A stretch of DNA of 64,000 bases from an uncultured Peptococcaceae bacterium (GTDB lineage: Bacteria > Bacillota > Peptococcia > Peptococcales > Peptococcaceae). How positions within the stretch are numbered: the stretch's first letter is position 1; each line of letters opens with the position of its first letter. The DNA lies in NCBI GenBank assembly GCA_900552455.1, contig URZX01000005.1, forward strand, positions 36,912 to 100,911, written 5' to 3'. The notes beneath the pieces are model-generated. The model searched no databases. It saw nothing but the letters and a program-made list of their open reading frames with translations, and was not told where the DNA came from. The position numbers and the translations under genes were made by a program. Positions 8,359-17,621 of this stretch are shown in pieces.

Positions 8359-9921
8359 ATGTTTTGTTTTCAATGTGAACAGACTGCAGGCGGCAAGGGT
8401 TGCATGGGGAAGGCTGGCGTCTGCGGCAAACGCGCAGAAACCGCCGATCATCAGGACGGTCTCGTCGGTGCGCTGATCGCGCTCGCCCAGGCTGCAGAGA
8501 AAAATCCGTCCGCCGTCTCAGAAACCACCCACCAGCTCATTCTCGACGGGCTTTTCACCACCGTCACAAATGTCAGCTTCAACGACGACACCATTCAGGT
8601 GATCATAGATCGCATCGAGACCGAGAAAGCGCAGCTCGGCGGCGCAGAGATTCCTGATTACGACATGCAGAAGGTATGGAACGGCGACGAGGACATTCGC
8701 TCGTTGAAATCGCTGATCCTCTTCGGCATCAAGGGCATGGCGGCGTATGCTTATCACGCGCATGTTCTCGGCTATACCGACGCTGGCATGCAGCAATTTT
8801 TCTACAAAGCCCTCGCTGCCATCGGCAACGACGAATTTGGCATGGATGAGCTTCTGCCGATCGTGCTCGAAGTTGGCGAAGTCAACCTCACCTGCATGGC
8901 GCTGCTTGATCGCGCCAACACTGAAACCTACGGCACGCCAGAACCAACTGAGGTTACGCTTACCGTTGAAAAAGGGCCGTTCATCGTTGTCACCGGTCAC
9001 GATCTTTACGACCTTAAACAGCTGCTCGAGCAGACAAAGGATAAGGGTGTGAATATCTACACCCACGGTGAAATGCTGCCTGCCCACGCTTATCCAGAGC
9101 TTAAAAAATATCCACATCTCAAGGGCAATTTCGGCACCGCATGGCAGAATCAGCAGAAGGAATTTGACGGTATCCCAGCGCCGATCCTTTACACCACCAA
9201 CTGTCTCATGCCAACGCGCGGCAGCTACAGCGACCGCGTTTTCACCACAGAAGTTGTCTCCTATCCAGACGCCGTACACATCGGCGATGACAAGGATTTC
9301 ACGCCAGTCATCGAAAAAGCGCTGGCGCTCGGCGGCTATGCAGAGGATCAGCATTTCACCGGCATCAACGGCGGTGACCGCGTGACCACTGGTTTTGGTC
9401 ATGGCACCGTGCTTTCCGTCGCCGGACAGGTGGTCGACGCTGTGAAGCGTGGCGAGATCAAGCACTTCTTCCTCGTCGGCGGCTGCGACGGCGCAAAACC
9501 TGGACGCAACTATTACACCGAATTTGTCAAACAAACGCCTGCCGACAGCGTTGTGCTCACCCTCGCCTGCGGGAAATATCGCTTCAACGATCTCGATCTC
9601 GGCACCGTCGCCGGCTTGCCACGTCTCATGGATATGGGCCAGTGCAACGACGCCTACAGCGCCATCCAGGTTGCAGTCGCGCTCGCAGAAGCATTCGGCT
9701 GCGGCGTGAACGATCTGCCGCTCTCGATGGTGCTCTCCTGGTACGAGCAGAAAGCTGTCTGCATCCTGCTGACCCTGCTCTATCTCGGCATCAAAAATAT
9801 CTACCTCGGGCCAACGCTCCCAGCTTTCGTTTCGCCAAACGTGCTGAACTTCCTCGTAGAAAACTACAACATTTCACCAATCTCCACACCGGAAGAAGAT
9901 CTGAAGAAGATTTTAGGCTAA
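8359..9921 (+). CDS. hcp: Hydroxylamine reductase (hybrid cluster protein)
   Basis: 520 residues, close to the family norm of ~540. The N-terminus MFCFQCEQTA with Cys3, Cys6, Cys15 and Cys22 supplies the proximal Fe-S cluster. Hybrid-cluster regions are visible at FIVVTGHDLYDLKQLLEQT, YTTNCLMPTRGSY, FLVGGCDGAKPGRNYY, LACGKYRFND, MGQCNDAYSAIQVAVALA and VLSWYEQKAVCILLTLLYLG. The protein reduces hydroxylamine and is more generally linked to NO and nitrosative stress defence in anaerobes. An upstream extension of the frame (to 8284) was rejected because the ATG at 8359 has an AGAAAGGAG site 8 bases before it. A terminator follows, so the operon is ferredoxin-hcp only. Confidence 0.97.
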   Translation: MFCFQCEQTAGGKGCMGKAGVCGKRAETADHQDGLVGALIALAQAAEKNPSAVSETTHQLILDGLFTTVTNVSFNDDTIQVIIDRIETEKAQLGGAEIPDYDMQKVWNGDEDIRSLKSLILFGIKGMAAYAYHAHVLGYTDAGMQQFFYKALAAIGNDEFGMDELLPIVLEVGEVNLTCMALLDRANTETYGTPEPTEVTLTVEKGPFIVVTGHDLYDLKQLLEQTKDKGVNIYTHGEMLPAHAYPELKKYPHLKGNFGTAWQNQQKEFDGIPAPILYTTNCLMPTRGSYSDRVFTTEVVSYPDAVHIGDDKDFTPVIEKALALGGYAEDQHFTGINGGDRVTTGFGHGTVLSVAGQVVDAVKRGEIKHFFLVGGCDGAKPGRNYYTEFVKQTPADSVVLTLACGKYRFNDLDLGTVAGLPRLMDMGQCNDAYSAIQVAVALAEAFGCGVNDLPLSMVLSWYEQKAVCILLTLLYLGIKNIYLGPTLPAFVSPNVLNFLVENYNISPISTPEEDLKKILG

Positions 9922-9928
9922 TCGATCT

Positions 9929-9961
9929 GCACCCTTCGCTGAATGCGAGGGGTGCTTTTTT
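9929..9961 (+). terminator. Intrinsic terminator of hcp
   Basis: The arms GCACCCTTCGC and GCGAGGGGTGC form a stem with a small loop, followed by six T. Confidence 0.9.
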
Positions 9962-10060
9962 GCCTGGAAGCAGGACAATAAAGCTGCTGATATTCGTTGC
10001 AAAAATATGCTCATTGTGCTACTCTTGAATTAGCGGTGGATAACGGAAGGCGGTGAACCG

Positions 10061-11041
10061 ATGACGGATAAGCAGGCTTATTTAGAAGAATGGTACAGTG
10101 AAATGACGAGTGGTGCTGTACAGACGTTTGAGCAGTTGGTGCCTGAAACATTTGGCAGTGGACGTATTGCGCAGGCTGTGAGTGGACAGGGGATTATTGT
10201 CTCAGATTTACAGCTTTGTACAGACGAAGATGTGCGCGTGCAGGGCGTGACGAGTGGCGATTATGTGTGGATGATTTTTTGTTTGGGTGACGGCATCTTC
10301 TGGGAAGACCTTGACTCACGCAAGGGCATTACAATGGAGAAGCAAGAGGTTTGCGTTTATACCGGACATGGCGGTTTTGAATCGATTCGTTATGCTCAGA
10401 ATGCGACGTATGATTTTCGCACAGTGAAGGTGCCGCGAAAAATATTTACAGCGCTGACCGACGATTATCTGGGCGGTCTGACGGCGGCGCGGCTGGAACG
10501 GAAAGTGACGGAGGACGTACTCCACGTGTCACTTTCGCCGCAGATGGCGCGTGTGCTCGCAGAACTTGGCGACGCAGAAAACTATCCTGGCGGGCTGGCG
10601 CAGCTCTTCCTTGACGGCAAGCTGTCGGAGCTTTTCGCCGTCATCTTGGGTGCTGCGATCACAGACGACTGCGCGGCGTTTCGCGCGCCGACGCTCTCGC
10701 GCACAGAACGTGCAGCCATCCGTGAAGCAAAACACATCATCGATGCAGCCATCGCTTATGCGCCGAGTTGTGGAGAGCTGGCGAGACAGGTGCACATCAG
10801 CGCGGCGAAATTGTCGCGTGGATTTTCGGCGATCTATGGTCAGTCGTTGCATCAATATGTGATCGCCGAACGGCTCGAGACGGGCGCGCGACTGCTTTTG
10901 GAAAATGAGAAAAATGTTGGCGAGATCGCGGCGCTCGTCGGCTATGGCAAAGCGAGCAATTTTGCAGCGGCGTTTAAAAAACGATTCGGCGTGGCGCCGC
11001 GGGAGTATCGCGCGAGTCATCCGAACGGACGCGATTCCTGA
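10061..11041 (+). CDS. AraC-family regulator of the ECF/ABC metal operon
   Basis: 326 residues. The first ~210 form a poorly conserved sensor domain. The C-terminal ~110 are the AraC DNA-binding domain with two HTH units: SCGELARQVHISAAKLSRGF and VGEIAALVGYGKASNFAAAF, ending in KKRFGVAPREYR. AraC regulators of this type often sit beside siderophore or metal uptake operons (YbtA-like). It is followed directly by an operon of ECF and ABC transporter genes whose promoter has TTTGGGTC repeats 21 bases apart, the classical spacing for AraC half sites. It is therefore inferred to activate that operon. The start ATG follows GGAAGGCGG. The effector is unknown. Confidence 0.9.
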   Translation: MTDKQAYLEEWYSEMTSGAVQTFEQLVPETFGSGRIAQAVSGQGIIVSDLQLCTDEDVRVQGVTSGDYVWMIFCLGDGIFWEDLDSRKGITMEKQEVCVYTGHGGFESIRYAQNATYDFRTVKVPRKIFTALTDDYLGGLTAARLERKVTEDVLHVSLSPQMARVLAELGDAENYPGGLAQLFLDGKLSELFAVILGAAITDDCAAFRAPTLSRTERAAIREAKHIIDAAIAYAPSCGELARQVHISAAKLSRGFSAIYGQSLHQYVIAERLETGARLLLENEKNVGEIAALVGYGKASNFAAAFKKRFGVAPREYRASHPNGRDS

Positions 11042-11046
11042 TCGCT

Positions 11047-11097
11047 TTTGGGTCAAAATCGACGGGATTTGGGTCGAGTAGAAAAGAAGCATATGCT
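11047..11097 (+). promoter_or_regulatory. AraC-type direct-repeat operator and promoter of the ECF operon
   Basis: TTTGGGTC occurs at 11047-11054 and 11068-11075, exactly 21 bases apart. The second copy overlaps a -35-like TTGGGT (11069-11074), which is 17 bases from TATGCT (11092-11097). This is the geometry of AraC-type activation. Confidence 0.65.
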
Positions 11098-11102
11098 AAC
11101 AT

Positions 11103-11138
11103 TAGCGGTGAGACAAGGGTAACCTTATCTCACCGCTA
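11103..11138 (+). promoter_or_regulatory. Strong hairpin in the leader of the ECF operon
   Basis: Sixteen-base arms (TAGCGGTGAGACAAGG and CCTTATCTCACCGCTA, one mismatch) enclose GTAA. It begins at the predicted transcription start and ends 29 bases before the S-component ATG. There is no clear T run, so it could be an operator, an mRNA 5' stabiliser or a weak terminator of the upstream gene. Confidence 0.6.
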
Positions 11139-11166
11139 TTTATATTTATTGAAGGGAGAATTTTTT

Positions 11167-11772
11167 ATGAATCAAAAACTGAATACCAAGGATTTCATTC
11201 TTATTGGCGTGCTCTCGGCGTTGATGTGGGTCATCTGTATGATCATCAGTACGGTGATGAGTGTGGCTGGTCCAGTGACGAATATTTGTTATCCGTCTGG
11301 CGTGGCGATCGTGAATGGTATCCCGATGATGCTTCTGCTCGCGAAGGTGCCAAAGCGTGGTGTTTTTACGATCTCGAGCGTGATCCAGGGGATATTGCTG
11401 ATGCTCGTTGGCTGTTTTTGGGTGGTTTCACTGCTCTTCATTATCGGTGGCGTGGTCTGTGACTTGCTTGTCCTGCGTGGTGGAAAGATCACGATGGGAG
11501 CAATGAAGATTGCTTTCGCTGTTTTCAGTGGATTTTTCCAGTTGGGCTATCTTTTCCCATTCGTTTTCATGAAAGAAGCCTTTACGGATGTCATGCTTGG
11601 CAACGGGATTTCGCAGGAATTTATTGACAGTCTGTTTGGCGTGACCGCTGGTGTGATGCCGGTGCTTATCGTGGCTGTTGGAGTAATCTGTGGATTTATT
11701 GGCGCGACGATCGGTCAGCGTGTGCTGAAAAAGCATTTCATCAAAGCCGGGCTCGTATCGATAAAAAAGTGA
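11167..11772 (+). CDS. ECF transporter S component, MptD/Trep_Strep-like
   Basis: 201 residues with about six hydrophobic membrane segments. It opens LNTKDFILIGVLSALMWVI and includes the segment GIPMMLLLAKVPKRGVFTI, which match the MptD-family (Trep_Strep) putative substrate-binding subunits of ECF importers. S components choose the substrate, bind it in the membrane and hand it to the T/A module. The gene is directly followed by T and A genes, so this is a dedicated (group I) ECF system. The substrate is not established; neighbouring regulators and ABC proteins suggest a metal-related compound. The ATG at 11167 was chosen over an upstream TTG because AAGGGAGAA lies 6 bases before it. Confidence 0.88.
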   Translation: MNQKLNTKDFILIGVLSALMWVICMIISTVMSVAGPVTNICYPSGVAIVNGIPMMLLLAKVPKRGVFTISSVIQGILLMLVGCFWVVSLLFIIGGVVCDLLVLRGGKITMGAMKIAFAVFSGFFQLGYLFPFVFMKEAFTDVMLGNGISQEFIDSLFGVTAGVMPVLIVAVGVICGFIGATIGQRVLKKHFIKAGLVSIKK

Positions 11773-11779
11773 GCGCACG

Positions 11780-12544
11780 ATGAATGGTTCTGTAGAAGCG
11801 TGCATCACGGCGCGGCCATTTAAGGGCACGGCACGACTGGATCCGCGCACGAAATTTTTGCTGCTGATCTTTCTGGGATGTGTCAGCTATTTCGTCAACG
11901 GTGAGCTCACGAGCCTGGCTTTGGTTTCGGGCGTTGCCATTTTTATCGCTGGCGGAAGCAGGCCGCGCACGGCGGCGAAGATGCTTGCGGCTTTTGTGGC
12001 GGTGGATATTCTCTGCGCTTTGCTCACGTGGGTACAGATTCCGATCTTCAGTGTGATCATGAGCGTGTTTGGCGTGACGGTGCTGAAGATCATTCCCATT
12101 GCTGGGCTTGGCTTTTGGATCCTCGCCACGACGCCGATGGACGATCTCACGGTGGCGATGCAGCGCATGCACCTGCCGCAGGCGGTGACGATTCCGCTGG
12201 TGGTGATGTTTCGCTATATTCCAACGCTGGGGATCGAATACCGACAGATCAAAAACGCAATGGCGATCCGTGGCATCAGCGACACGTATCTGAAGCGGAT
12301 CGCGCATCCGGTGCGCACAGTGGAATATATTCTCGTGCCGCTTCTCATGCGCTGTCTCAAAGTGACCGATGAGCTTGCTGTTTCGGGCACGACACGCGGG
12401 CTCGAGCTGGACACGCGCCGCGAAGCGCTGAACGAGGTGCGAATGGGCGCTGGTGACTGGCTGGCGATCGCGTTTGGTATGGCGTTTTTCGCGGCGCTTG
12501 TGCTTTGCGACCGGAGCGCGTTGGTTGAGCTTGTGGTAAGGTGA
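11780..12544 (+). CDS. ECF transporter T component
   Basis: 254 residues with five or so membrane segments, matching the EcfT/CbiQ family. It starts 8 bases after the S gene. The coupling-helix region contains AMAIRGISDTYLKRIAHP and SGTTRGLELDTRREAL, equivalent to the conserved A-R-G motifs of EcfT that contact the ATPases. It transmits ATP-driven motion to the S component. The ribosome binding site is weak, which fits translational coupling to the S gene. Confidence 0.9.
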   Translation: MNGSVEACITARPFKGTARLDPRTKFLLLIFLGCVSYFVNGELTSLALVSGVAIFIAGGSRPRTAAKMLAAFVAVDILCALLTWVQIPIFSVIMSVFGVTVLKIIPIAGLGFWILATTPMDDLTVAMQRMHLPQAVTIPLVVMFRYIPTLGIEYRQIKNAMAIRGISDTYLKRIAHPVRTVEYILVPLLMRCLKVTDELAVSGTTRGLELDTRREALNEVRMGAGDWLAIAFGMAFFAALVLCDRSALVELVVR

Positions 12545-12545
12545 A

Positions 12546-12582
12546 TGCCAGCGAAGCTGGCAGAGAAGATCCCCTGGGGGAT
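12546..12582 (+). repeat. Paired small hairpins (REP-like) inside the ECF operon
   Basis: Between the T and A genes TGCCAGC/GCTGGCA (12546-12562) is followed by ATCCCC/GGGGAT (12569-12582). Small double-palindrome units like this recur in intergenic regions of many Clostridia. Here the unit might modulate mRNA stability or relative expression within the operon. Confidence 0.45.
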
Positions 12583-12596
12583 TTGGAGGGTGTAAG

Positions 12597-14081
12597 ATGA
12601 TCGTTTTCAAAGATTTTTCGTTTCGCTACGAGGAGCGGGAGCAACCAACACTACGGAGCATCGATCTTGAGATCGCAGACGGTGAATGCGTGCTTCTGAC
12701 CGGACGCAGTGGCTGCGGCAAGACGACGCTCATCCGTTCGTTGAACGGCCTCATTCCACATTTCTATTCTGGCGAGATCCACGGTACGCTCGAGTTGGAT
12801 GGCGAATCGTTGCTCGAGAAAACACCATCGGAGTTGGCTGGACGCGTGGGCACGGTGTTTCAGGATCCGCGCTCCCAGTTTTTTATGACAGACACGACGC
12901 GCGAGCTTGCGTTCGGTTGCGAGAATCTCGGACTGGCTCGAGAAAAAACGGTGGCGCGCGTGGCAAATGCGGTGCGCACGCTTTCGCTGGAAAATTTTCT
13001 CGGGCGCAGCATTTTTTCGCTCTCGAGTGGCGAGAAGCAGCAGATCGCGATCGGTTCGGTTTACGCGATGCAGCCGCGCGTTGTCATTTTCGATGAGCCG
13101 TCGGCCAATCTGGACCATGCGGCGACGCATCGGCTGGCGCTGATGATGGCTGAACTCAAGCGCGCTGGTGTGACACTCATCATCGTGGAGCACCGTTTCT
13201 ATTATCTGCGTGATCTCATTGATCGCGCTTATCTGATCCAGGATGGACGCATTACTCGCGCTTTTTCGCGCGAAGCATTCTCTGCGCTTTCGGAGGCGGA
13301 GCGTGTGCAGATGGGCTTGCGCACGGTCTATCCTGAGCGTGAAACTGTCCGCGCGCAGAAAAATTCCAATACCGCTGTTCAGCACACGCTTACGGTAGAA
13401 TCGCTGGGCTTTGCCTACAAAGGCGGGCCACCGGTGCTTTCGCGTGTCAGCTTCGAAGCGCGCAGCGGCGAGGTTGTCGGCGTGATCGGTCACAATGGCG
13501 CGGGCAAAACGACGTTGCTATCGCTTATCACAGGCCTTTTGAAGGAACAGCATGGGCGTATTCTCTTTGATGGCGAGGCGCTCTCTGTGCGCCAGCGCCG
13601 CGCGCTCTCTTATCTTGTGCTCCAGGACACCGACTACCAGCTTTTTGCAGCGAGCGTCGAAGAAGAGCTGTCGCTCGGCCATCGGGACGATGTTTCGGAA
13701 AAAATCGAGCGTGTGCTCGCAGAGCTCGGGCTCAGCGACTATCGCGCGGTGCATCCGGCAGCGCTCAGCGGTGGTCAGAAACAGCGCGTGACGATTGGCG
13801 CGGCGATCGTAGCGGAAAGCCCGCTGATCGTTTTCGACGAACCGACGAGCGGGCTGGATTATGATTCGATGGTGCGCGTGAGTGCGCTCATTGAAAAACT
13901 TGCGCGTGCGGGGGTCATCGTTTTTGTCGTGAGCCATGATTTTGAATTTATCGCGCGCACTGCCAGCCGGATCGTGCAGCTCGATGCCGCTGGTGCTGTG
14001 ACGAACGAAGCGCTTACGCCGACGCTTTTGGCAACGATCGCAGAAAAATATTTTTCACTGGAAGGTGACCATCATGTTTGA
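12597..14081 (+). CDS. ECF transporter A component, fused double ATPase
   Basis: 494 residues with two complete ABC ATPase domains, an EcfA-EcfA' fusion. Domain 1 (~1-235) has Walker A GRSGCGKTT, signature LSSGEKQQ and Walker B VVIFDEPSANLD. Domain 2 (~255-490) has GHNGAGKTT, LSGGQKQR and LIVFDEPTSGLD. Q loops (TVFQDPRSQFF and YLVLQDTDYQLF) and switch histidines (IIVEHRFYY, VVSHDFEF) are present in both. It powers the ECF importer formed with the two preceding membrane proteins. GGAGGG precedes the start. Its end overlaps the next gene by 8 bases, so the operon continues into the ABC pair. Confidence 0.94.
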   Translation: MIVFKDFSFRYEEREQPTLRSIDLEIADGECVLLTGRSGCGKTTLIRSLNGLIPHFYSGEIHGTLELDGESLLEKTPSELAGRVGTVFQDPRSQFFMTDTTRELAFGCENLGLAREKTVARVANAVRTLSLENFLGRSIFSLSSGEKQQIAIGSVYAMQPRVVIFDEPSANLDHAATHRLALMMAELKRAGVTLIIVEHRFYYLRDLIDRAYLIQDGRITRAFSREAFSALSEAERVQMGLRTVYPERETVRAQKNSNTAVQHTLTVESLGFAYKGGPPVLSRVSFEARSGEVVGVIGHNGAGKTTLLSLITGLLKEQHGRILFDGEALSVRQRRALSYLVLQDTDYQLFAASVEEELSLGHRDDVSEKIERVLAELGLSDYRAVHPAALSGGQKQRVTIGAAIVAESPLIVFDEPTSGLDYDSMVRVSALIEKLARAGVIVFVVSHDFEFIARTASRIVQLDAAGAVTNEALTPTLLATIAEKYFSLEGDHHV

Positions 14082-15876
14082 AAAAGTATTCCTCTATGCG
14101 GGGCCGCATAAGCGCGGCCTCTATGCGGCGACGGGCATTGTGCTTCTGAGCGTGCTCTGCGGCGTGCTGCCATTCGTGTTGGCCTATCAGATCATCGAGC
14201 CGCTCGTGAGCGGGAGCACTGTGACGACAGAATTGGTGGTAAGTCGCACAATGGGCGTGCTGCTCTGCCTGGTGGCGCAAGCGCTGCTCTACGGCTGGGG
14301 ACTGAATGTTTCCCACAATGCAGCCTATGGCACGCTGCTGCGCCTGCGCACGTCGCTGCAGAAAAAGTTTGAGAATCTGCCTCTCGGCGTCATTCAAGAC
14401 AAGGGCACCGGGACGGTGAAGAAGCTCTTCGTCGATGACGTCGACAGCCTCGAGGTGCTTCTCGCCCATTCGCTGCCGGAAGGCGTGGCGAATCTCATGA
14501 TCCCGGTAGCGGTGATCCTTGCGCTCTTTGTTGTCGACTGGAAGCTGGCGCTGCTGTCGCTGGCATCGATCCCACTTTCTCTGTGGGCAATGAAGACGAT
14601 GTATGCTGTCGGCATGCAGAAAATGGGGCCGTATTATGCGGCAGGGCAAAAGATGAACAATACGATCATCGAGTACGTCAACGGCATGGAGGTTGTCAAG
14701 GTGTTTAATCGCGACGCCGATTCTTATGCGCGTCTGCGCGACGATGTGCTTGCTTATCGCGATTATACGCTGGCCTGGTATAAAGCTGCCTGGCCATGGA
14801 TGGCGATGTATTCAAGCTTGTTGCCGTGTACGATCATTCTCACGCTACCTGTGGGGAGTTGGTTTGTGCTCCGTGGTTGGTCGACGCTCGCTGATCTCAT
14901 CCTCACGCTCTGTCTGGCGCTTTCGATCGGTACGCCGCTGTTGAAATCCCTCAGCTTTCTGCCGACGCTGCCGCAGCTGAATTACAAGATCGCTGCGCTC
15001 GAGCAGGTGCTGGAGGCGGTGCCGCTTGCGCAGACAGAGGATGATTTCCACGGCGCAGACGACAGCGTGCGTTTTGCGCACGTATCTTTTGCGTATACCC
15101 AAAAGGGCACACGCGAAAAGACAGCGCCAGGACCAGACGGACAACCACAGACGGTGAGTGAGCCGGTGCTCCAGGATATTTCCTTTACTGCGCGCACCGG
15201 AGAGAAAACGGCGCTTGTCGGCGAAAGCGGCAGCGGCAAATCAACGCTGGCGATGCTGCTTGTTCATTATTATGATGTGGCCGATGGTGCGATCATCATC
15301 GGCGGGCAGGATCTGCGTGAGATGAGCCTGGAGGCGTTGAACAACCATATTTCCTACGTGGCGCAGGATCAATATCTTTTTAATACCTCGCTGCTTGAGA
15401 ATATTCGCCTCGGTCGTCCGGATGCGACGGAGGACGAGGTGCTCGCTGCTGCTGATAAAGCACAGTGCACAGAATTTCTCGCGCGATTGCCGCAGGGCAT
15501 CCACACGCCGGCCGGTGACGCAGGGAAGATGCTCAGCGGCGGTCAGCGCCAGCGGATCTCGCTCGCTCGCGCCATTCTCAAGGATGCGCCGATCGTCGTT
15601 CTCGACGAAGCGACCGCTTATGCCGATCCTGAGAATGAGGAGAAGATGGAAGCCGCCATCGCTGAACTGACGCGTGATAAGACGTTGATCGTCATCGCCC
15701 ACAAGCTACCGCAGGTAGCAGACGCCGACCAGATCGTTGTCATGGATCACGGGCGGATCGCCGGGCGTGGCACGCACGACGAATTGCTCGCCAGCTGTGC
15801 AGAATATCAAAAGCTCTGGCGTGCCGCCAGTGAAAGCGGTGACTGGAGGATTCGCGACGGAGAGGAGGAAGGTTGA
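14074..15876 (+). CDS. ABC transporter ATP-binding/permease (YbtP/IrtA-like half transporter)
   Basis: About 600 residues: six membrane segments (residues ~15-305) fused to an ABC ATPase. Walker A is GESGSGKST, the signature LSGGQRQR and Walker B VVLDEATAYAD. It forms an obvious heterodimer partner with the next gene. Exporter-fold half transporters in pairs, next to AraC and DtxR regulators, resemble YbtPQ and IrtAB, which import ferric siderophores; an export role is equally possible on sequence alone. The ATG at 14074 was chosen (GAAGGTG 7 bases upstream) rather than a GTG at 14065. It overlaps the ECF ATPase stop. Confidence 0.92.
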   Translation: MFEKVFLYAGPHKRGLYAATGIVLLSVLCGVLPFVLAYQIIEPLVSGSTVTTELVVSRTMGVLLCLVAQALLYGWGLNVSHNAAYGTLLRLRTSLQKKFENLPLGVIQDKGTGTVKKLFVDDVDSLEVLLAHSLPEGVANLMIPVAVILALFVVDWKLALLSLASIPLSLWAMKTMYAVGMQKMGPYYAAGQKMNNTIIEYVNGMEVVKVFNRDADSYARLRDDVLAYRDYTLAWYKAAWPWMAMYSSLLPCTIILTLPVGSWFVLRGWSTLADLILTLCLALSIGTPLLKSLSFLPTLPQLNYKIAALEQVLEAVPLAQTEDDFHGADDSVRFAHVSFAYTQKGTREKTAPGPDGQPQTVSEPVLQDISFTARTGEKTALVGESGSGKSTLAMLLVHYYDVADGAIIIGGQDLREMSLEALNNHISYVAQDQYLFNTSLLENIRLGRPDATEDEVLAAADKAQCTEFLARLPQGIHTPAGDAGKMLSGGQRQRISLARAILKDAPIVVLDEATAYADPENEEKMEAAIAELTRDKTLIVIAHKLPQVADADQIVVMDHGRIAGRGTHDELLASCAEYQKLWRAASESGDWRIRDGEEEG

Positions 15877-17621
15877 TGTTTGCACTCATATCTCGCATGC
15901 TGCGGCTTTCCGGCCGCTACAAAAAACGTATTCAGCTGGCCTTTGTCTGCGCTTTTGTGGAGCAGATCCTTTCGAAAATGCCGATCTTTTTTGCTTTTCT
16001 CGTGCTTGCTGGTTTTGCATCTGGCACGATGAGTGGTGCACGCTGTCTTGCCGTGGGCGCCATACTTGTCTGTGTGGTTGTGCTGCAAGCCGTTGTTCAT
16101 TATGCCAGCGATCGGCTGCAGAGCGCGGCTGGCTATATGATCTTTGCCGATCAGCGGATTGCGCTTGCGGATCATCTGCGGCGCTTGCCGATGGGCTATT
16201 TCACTGCCGAAAACATCGGCAAGATTAGCTCGGTGCTCTCAAGCGATATGGTTTTCGTTGAAGAGGTTGCCATGAGTACCATCGCCAATATGATGAGCTA
16301 TCTGCTCAGCGCTGGTGTCCTGATGGCCTTCATGTTTTGGCTGGATTGGCGGCTCGGGCTCATCGCGCTTGCAGTGACGCTTCTGGCGAACGTCGTGGCG
16401 CGGCGCATGAACGCTGTTTCGCTCAAGGAAGCGGCAGCGCGTCAGGAGCAGGGCGAGCGATTGACCGATGCCGTGCTCTCATTTGTAGAGGGCATCGGTG
16501 TGATCAAGAGCTACAATCTGCTCGGCGCACAGTCGGCGGCGCTCACAGAAAACTTTGCGCGTTCTCGCGATGTCAATGCCGCTTTCGAGCGTCGCATGAC
16601 GCCGTGGACGACGGGACTTTCCATTCTCTACGGCGCAGGCATTGCGGCTATTTTTGGGCTGGCTGTTTATTTGGAGCAGACAGGCGCGCTTTCGCTCGCA
16701 TATTTGCTCGGCGTGTTGCTCTTTGTCTTCGATCTTTTCGGTCCCCTCAAAGCGCTCTACGGCGAAGCCACCCGTCTCACTGTCATGGATGCCGCGCTCG
16801 ATCGCACCTGCGACGTGCTTGTGGAAACGGAACTCCCTGACACTGGCACAGCGCATCTGCCAGAAACGACGGCTGGCGACGAAATCGTTTTCGAGGATGT
16901 GTCGTTCAGCTATGACGGAAAAAACGACGTGCTCCACGATATTTCCTTTGCCATGCCGCCGCACACGATGACCGCCCTCGTTGGTCCGTCTGGCGGAGGA
17001 AAATCGACCGTTGCCAATCTTCTTGCGCGCTTTTGGGATGTGAGCACAGGCTGCGTGAAAATTCGTGGTGTCGATATTCGTGATGTGCCCTTGGCTGAAA
17101 TGATGGACCAGATCTCAATGGTTTTCCAGCGCGCCTATCTTTTTCAGGACACGATCTATAACAACATCGCCATGGGCAGGCCAGACGCGTCGGAAGAAGA
17201 GATTATCCAGGCTGCGAAAAAAGCGCGCTGCTACGATTTTGTGACGGCTTTGCCCGATGGATTTCAAACCATCGTTGGCGAAGGCGGCGCGACGCTTTCT
17301 GGCGGCGAGCGCCAGCGCATCGCCATCGCGCGCTGCATCTTAAAAGATGCGCCGATCGTTATCCTTGACGAAGCCACAGCCAGCGTCGATGTCGACAACG
17401 AGCGTTACATTCAGGAAGCCATTTCTGAGCTCGTGCGCGGCAAAACACTTCTCGTTATTGCGCATCGGCTGCATACGATTCGTGATGCTGATCAGATCCT
17501 CGTCGTCGCTGGCGGGCGCATCGCGCAGCGCGGCGATCACGCGTCGCTTTCCGATCAGCCAGGCATTTACCAGGATTTTGTACAAAAACGCAGTGGTGGA
17601 TCGCGTCATGAAAGCGTATGA
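15876..17621 (+). CDS. ABC transporter ATP-binding/permease (YbtQ/IrtB-like half transporter)
   Basis: 581 residues, transmembrane domain then ATPase, paired with the preceding gene by a TGATG stop-start overlap and an AGGAGG ribosome binding site. Walker A is GPSGGGKST, the signature LSGGERQR and Walker B IVILDEATASVD. The A-loop/Q-loop region VFQRAYLFQDTIYNNIAMG is normal. It is expected to form a heterodimer with the protein encoded just upstream. The transported molecule is unknown; the surrounding ECF, AraC and DtxR-type genes point to iron, another metal, or its chelate. Confidence 0.92.
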   Translation: MFALISRMLRLSGRYKKRIQLAFVCAFVEQILSKMPIFFAFLVLAGFASGTMSGARCLAVGAILVCVVVLQAVVHYASDRLQSAAGYMIFADQRIALADHLRRLPMGYFTAENIGKISSVLSSDMVFVEEVAMSTIANMMSYLLSAGVLMAFMFWLDWRLGLIALAVTLLANVVARRMNAVSLKEAAARQEQGERLTDAVLSFVEGIGVIKSYNLLGAQSAALTENFARSRDVNAAFERRMTPWTTGLSILYGAGIAAIFGLAVYLEQTGALSLAYLLGVLLFVFDLFGPLKALYGEATRLTVMDAALDRTCDVLVETELPDTGTAHLPETTAGDEIVFEDVSFSYDGKNDVLHDISFAMPPHTMTALVGPSGGGKSTVANLLARFWDVSTGCVKIRGVDIRDVPLAEMMDQISMVFQRAYLFQDTIYNNIAMGRPDASEEEIIQAAKKARCYDFVTALPDGFQTIVGEGGATLSGGERQRIAIARCILKDAPIVILDEATASVDVDNERYIQEAISELVRGKTLLVIAHRLHTIRDADQILVVAGGRIAQRGDHASLSDQPGIYQDFVQKRSGGSRHESV

